Source: Bacteroidales bacterium
GTDB lineage: Bacteria > Bacteroidota > Bacteroidia > Bacteroidales > JALTDM01
Length of the DNA: 8,253 bases
Direction: 5' to 3'
NCBI GenBank assembly: GCA_027074135.1
Contig: JALTDM010000182.1
Span: 1-8,253, forward strand
A program made the translations under genes and the position numbers. The notes below the pieces were generated by a model. It was not told where the DNA came from. It did not search any database and saw only the letters and a program-made list of their open reading frames with translations. This document shows positions 6,930 through 8,253 of this stretch, piece by piece. How positions within the stretch are numbered: position 1 is the first letter of the stretch; each line of letters begins with the position of its first letter.

Positions 6930-7253
6930 TTACAAAATGCTTTCCAGTTTTTCAACAAATTTGGCTTTTGGAACAGCACCCACTATTTTGTCAACTACTT
7001 CGCCGTTTTTTATAAATAATACCGTTGGAATATTTCTTACACGGTATTTAGCTGTTATAGATGGACTTTCTTCAACATCTAAAGATGTAAATTTGGCTTT
7101 CCCCTCAAATTCTTCAGACATTTCATTCATGATAGGATGAATCATTTTACACGGACCGCACCATTCTGCCCATAAATCAACCAAAACTGGCACATTTGAA
7201 TTCAATACAACTTCATCAAAATTGCTTTCGTTTACTTCAATTACTTTTCCCAT
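6930..7253 (-). CDS. trxA: Thioredoxin
   Basis: This is a full-length 107-residue cytoplasmic thioredoxin. The active site WCGPC is at residues 31-35 (Cys32 nucleophile, Cys35 resolving). The buried Asp26 is in VLVDLWAEWCGPC, and the cis-proline is Pro76 in NIPT. The glycine in the late IVGAVPK strand turn is also conserved. There is no signal peptide, unlike the exported TlpA/ResA-type thioredoxins common in Bacteroidota, so the role is cytosolic disulfide reduction with thioredoxin reductase. The ATG start fits the family N-terminus. The gene lies 13 bases after the Usp gene and three bases before the DUF58 start, so it is almost certainly co-transcribed with both. Confidence 0.97.
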   Translation of the reverse strand: MGKVIEVNESNFDEVVLNSNVPVLVDLWAEWCGPCKMIHPIMNEMSEEFEGKAKFTSLDVEESPSITAKYRVRNIPTVLFIKNGEVVDKIVGAVPKAKFVEKLESIL

Positions 7254-7266
7254 AATTCTAAGTTTT

Positions 7267-8100
7267 TTAGAAAGTTATACCACCACCAACACCTAATTGC
7301 TTAGGATTCACAGCTATTACAGGTATTTTTGAATCGTTCGCTATTATCTTTTGTTCATCTGCACCGAACACATAATCCAAAGCCGTAATATCCTTTGTAG
7401 TCATAATCATTATCATATCGGCATCAATTTTTTCGGCATATTCTACAGTTTCTTTCCAGAAATCTTCTTTCCCTTCCGCCATTGCTATTTCGTATTTGAT
7501 GCCTCTTTCGTCCAGATATTTTTTTGCAAAGTTCAAGTTGCCTTTTATGCGGATATTATCCGTCTGAGAATAGCCTGATTTTCTTACTAATAAGTGTGCT
7601 GTGAGGTTAAAAAACATTGAGAGTTCGTAAACAAGTCTTAATTTTTGTTTATTTTCAATCATAAAGTCAATCGGCACAACGATTTTTTTGATTTCATCCC
7701 TTTCGGGTGCTTCTTGTACTACATAGAAAGGCACATCCGAGTTTGCTATTACTTTAAGTGCCCAACTACCTGTTAGCTTTTGCATACCACGGATACCGTG
7801 TGTTCCCATTACGACAAGAAATGCATTTACTTCCTTTGCAACTTCTCCGATTTCAGTAAATATGCTTCCTTCTCTTACAATTGCTTGAACAGAAACTCCT
7901 GTACTTTCTGTTTCTATTTCTGCAATTTTTTTTAAGTCGTCAAGAAGTTCCGGAATATCTTTTTCTCTTTTTGCGATATGAAGTAAATAGATTTTTACGT
8001 TTTCTTTAATTCTGCGTGCCAATCTTATAGCATGCTTAAGAGCGTTTTCTGCAACCGGGGTAAAATCCCAGGGTACTAATAAAACATATTCTTTTTCCAT
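7267..8100 (-). CDS. Tandem universal stress protein (two Usp domains)
   Basis: This is a 277-residue protein with two Usp folds in tandem, an arrangement that mimics the usual Usp dimer. Domain 1 (about 4-130) opens with VLLVPWDFTPVAENALKHA, including the nucleotide-site Asp12. It carries a glycine loop, GTHG at 99-102 then GS at 111-112, close to the ATP-binding pattern G-2x-G-9x-G(S/T), though I count only eight residues between the second and third glycines. Domain 2 (about 138-266) opens with IVVPIDF (Asp145), but its loop, TTKDITALDYVFG, lacks the paired glycines and is probably non-binding. The C-terminus ends in a Gly-rich tail (GVGGGITF). It is cytoplasmic. It is first in a tight cluster with thioredoxin and DUF58, consistent with a stress-response unit. 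The ATG follows a TAATTTTG box by 45 bases. Confidence 0.93.
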   Translation of the reverse strand: MEKEYVLLVPWDFTPVAENALKHAIRLARRIKENVKIYLLHIAKREKDIPELLDDLKKIAEIETESTGVSVQAIVREGSIFTEIGEVAKEVNAFLVVMGTHGIRGMQKLTGSWALKVIANSDVPFYVVQEAPERDEIKKIVVPIDFMIENKQKLRLVYELSMFFNLTAHLLVRKSGYSQTDNIRIKGNLNFAKKYLDERGIKYEIAMAEGKEDFWKETVEYAEKIDADMIMIMTTKDITALDYVFGADEQKIIANDSKIPVIAVNPKQLGVGGGITF

Positions 8101-8152
8101 ACATTAGAATTTTTTATACATTTGTAATTGTTGAAAAACTTTTGTCAAAATT
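8101..8152. promoter_or_regulatory. Divergent intergenic region with opposed promoters
   Basis: Only 52 bases separate the Usp start codon (minus) from the exported-protein start codon (plus), so the promoters of both genes must lie here or reach into the opposite gene. The stretch is strongly AT-rich. It holds or abuts one TAnnTTTG box in each direction, listed separately. I see no inverted repeat strong enough to call an operator. Confidence 0.6.
8117..8124 (+). promoter_or_regulatory. Candidate -7 box for the plus-strand exported protein
   Basis: TACATTTG fits TAnnTTTG exactly and ends 28 bases before the ATG at 8153, a normal leader distance in Bacteroidota. No convincing TTTG is seen about 19 bases upstream, where the sequence already belongs to the Usp coding region. 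Confidence 0.4.
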
Positions 8153-8153
8153 A
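8146..8153 (-). promoter_or_regulatory. Candidate -7 box for the Usp-Trx-DUF58 operon
   Basis: TAATTTTG on the minus strand, 45 bases before the Usp ATG, fits the TAnnTTTG consensus. It touches the first base of the divergent gene's ATG, so the upstream promoter element would lie within that gene's signal-peptide codons. No clear -33 TTG is at the usual spacing. Confidence 0.4.
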
Positions 8154-8253
8154 TGAAAACTTTTTTAATCGTCATAAAAAAAACGCAACTACTATTTTTT
8201 TTATTGATTTTTTCCAGGGTTTTTTCGCAAGGATATGAGTTGGGAGTTCCTAA
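8153..8253 (+). CDS. N-terminus of an exported protein, cut by window edge; possibly a periplasmic-propeller sensor
   Basis: There are 33 codons before the window ends. The start is fixed by an in-frame TGA at 8132-8134. The product looks like a type I signal peptide: Lys2, Lys9 and Lys10, a hydrophobic run QLLFFLLIF at 12-20, then VFSQ-G with likely cleavage around residues 25-27, a form common in Bacteroidota. The mature start, GYELGVP, reminds me of the N-termini of Bacteroidota two-component hybrid or regulator-propeller sensors (which often continue with a motif like RNYSPKEY). Too little is present to prove that. It is the only plus-strand gene here, and its codons match the local composition. 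Confidence 0.6.
   Translation, partial: MKTFLIVIKKTQLLFFLLIFSRVFSQGYELGVP

Noticed and set aside
1..8253. Defence system, CRISPR, toxin-antitoxin, mobile element or RNA gene
   Set aside because: I saw no direct repeats with spacers, transposase or integrase motifs, toxin-antitoxin pair or tRNA-like folds; all long frames belong to chromosomal families.

Overview
The window looks like a piece of a Bacteroidota (Bacteroidetes) chromosome. It is AT-rich and densely packed. There are no clear Shine-Dalgarno sequences before the genes, and TAATTTTG boxes fitting the Bacteroidota -7 consensus TAnnTTTG precede three of them. The proteins also have a Bacteroidota flavour: a DUF58 protein of the 'GESTR-IDWK' type, tandem Usp, DUF368, and a signal peptide ending in FSQ-G. 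No rRNA, tRNA, CRISPR array, insertion sequence or phage gene is visible. No stretch above 300 bases lacks a gene; the longest gene-free gap is 72 bases.

Layout: eight of nine genes lie on the minus strand, so transcription runs from high to low coordinates. Block A (8100 to 4002) holds a tandem universal stress protein, a thioredoxin, a DUF58 protein (TTG start, two codons after the thioredoxin stop) and a duplicated-ATPase ABC-F protein with its own candidate promoter. Block B (3929 to beyond position 1) holds a 100-residue helical protein of unknown function, a TPR-repeat protein, a threonine-synthase-like PLP enzyme and a DUF368 membrane protein cut by the window edge. Block B is tightly linked: TAATG overlap, 12-base gap, ATGA overlap. 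A 52-base divergent region at 8101-8152 separates block A from the start of a plus-strand exported protein that runs off the right edge.

How the genes may work together: block A reads as a stress and housekeeping cluster (Usp nucleotide-binding protein, disulfide reductant, MIDAS-containing DUF58 protein, ribosome-associated ABC-F ATPase). Block B places a PLP enzyme, which may be a cysteate synthase rather than a true threonine synthase, in direct translational coupling with a putative undecaprenyl-phosphate carrier flippase. That raises a cell-envelope or sulfonolipid link, which is inference only.

Most worth a second look: (1) a terminator-like hairpin with a U9 tract and a competing upstream hairpin inside the first 40 codons of the TPR gene, laid out like an attenuator; (2) the identity of the threonine-synthase paralogue; (3) the repeated TAATTTTG promoter box; (4) the in-frame thioredoxin-stop-DUF58 junction. 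I see no strong evidence for a wholly new multi-gene system; most genes belong to known families.
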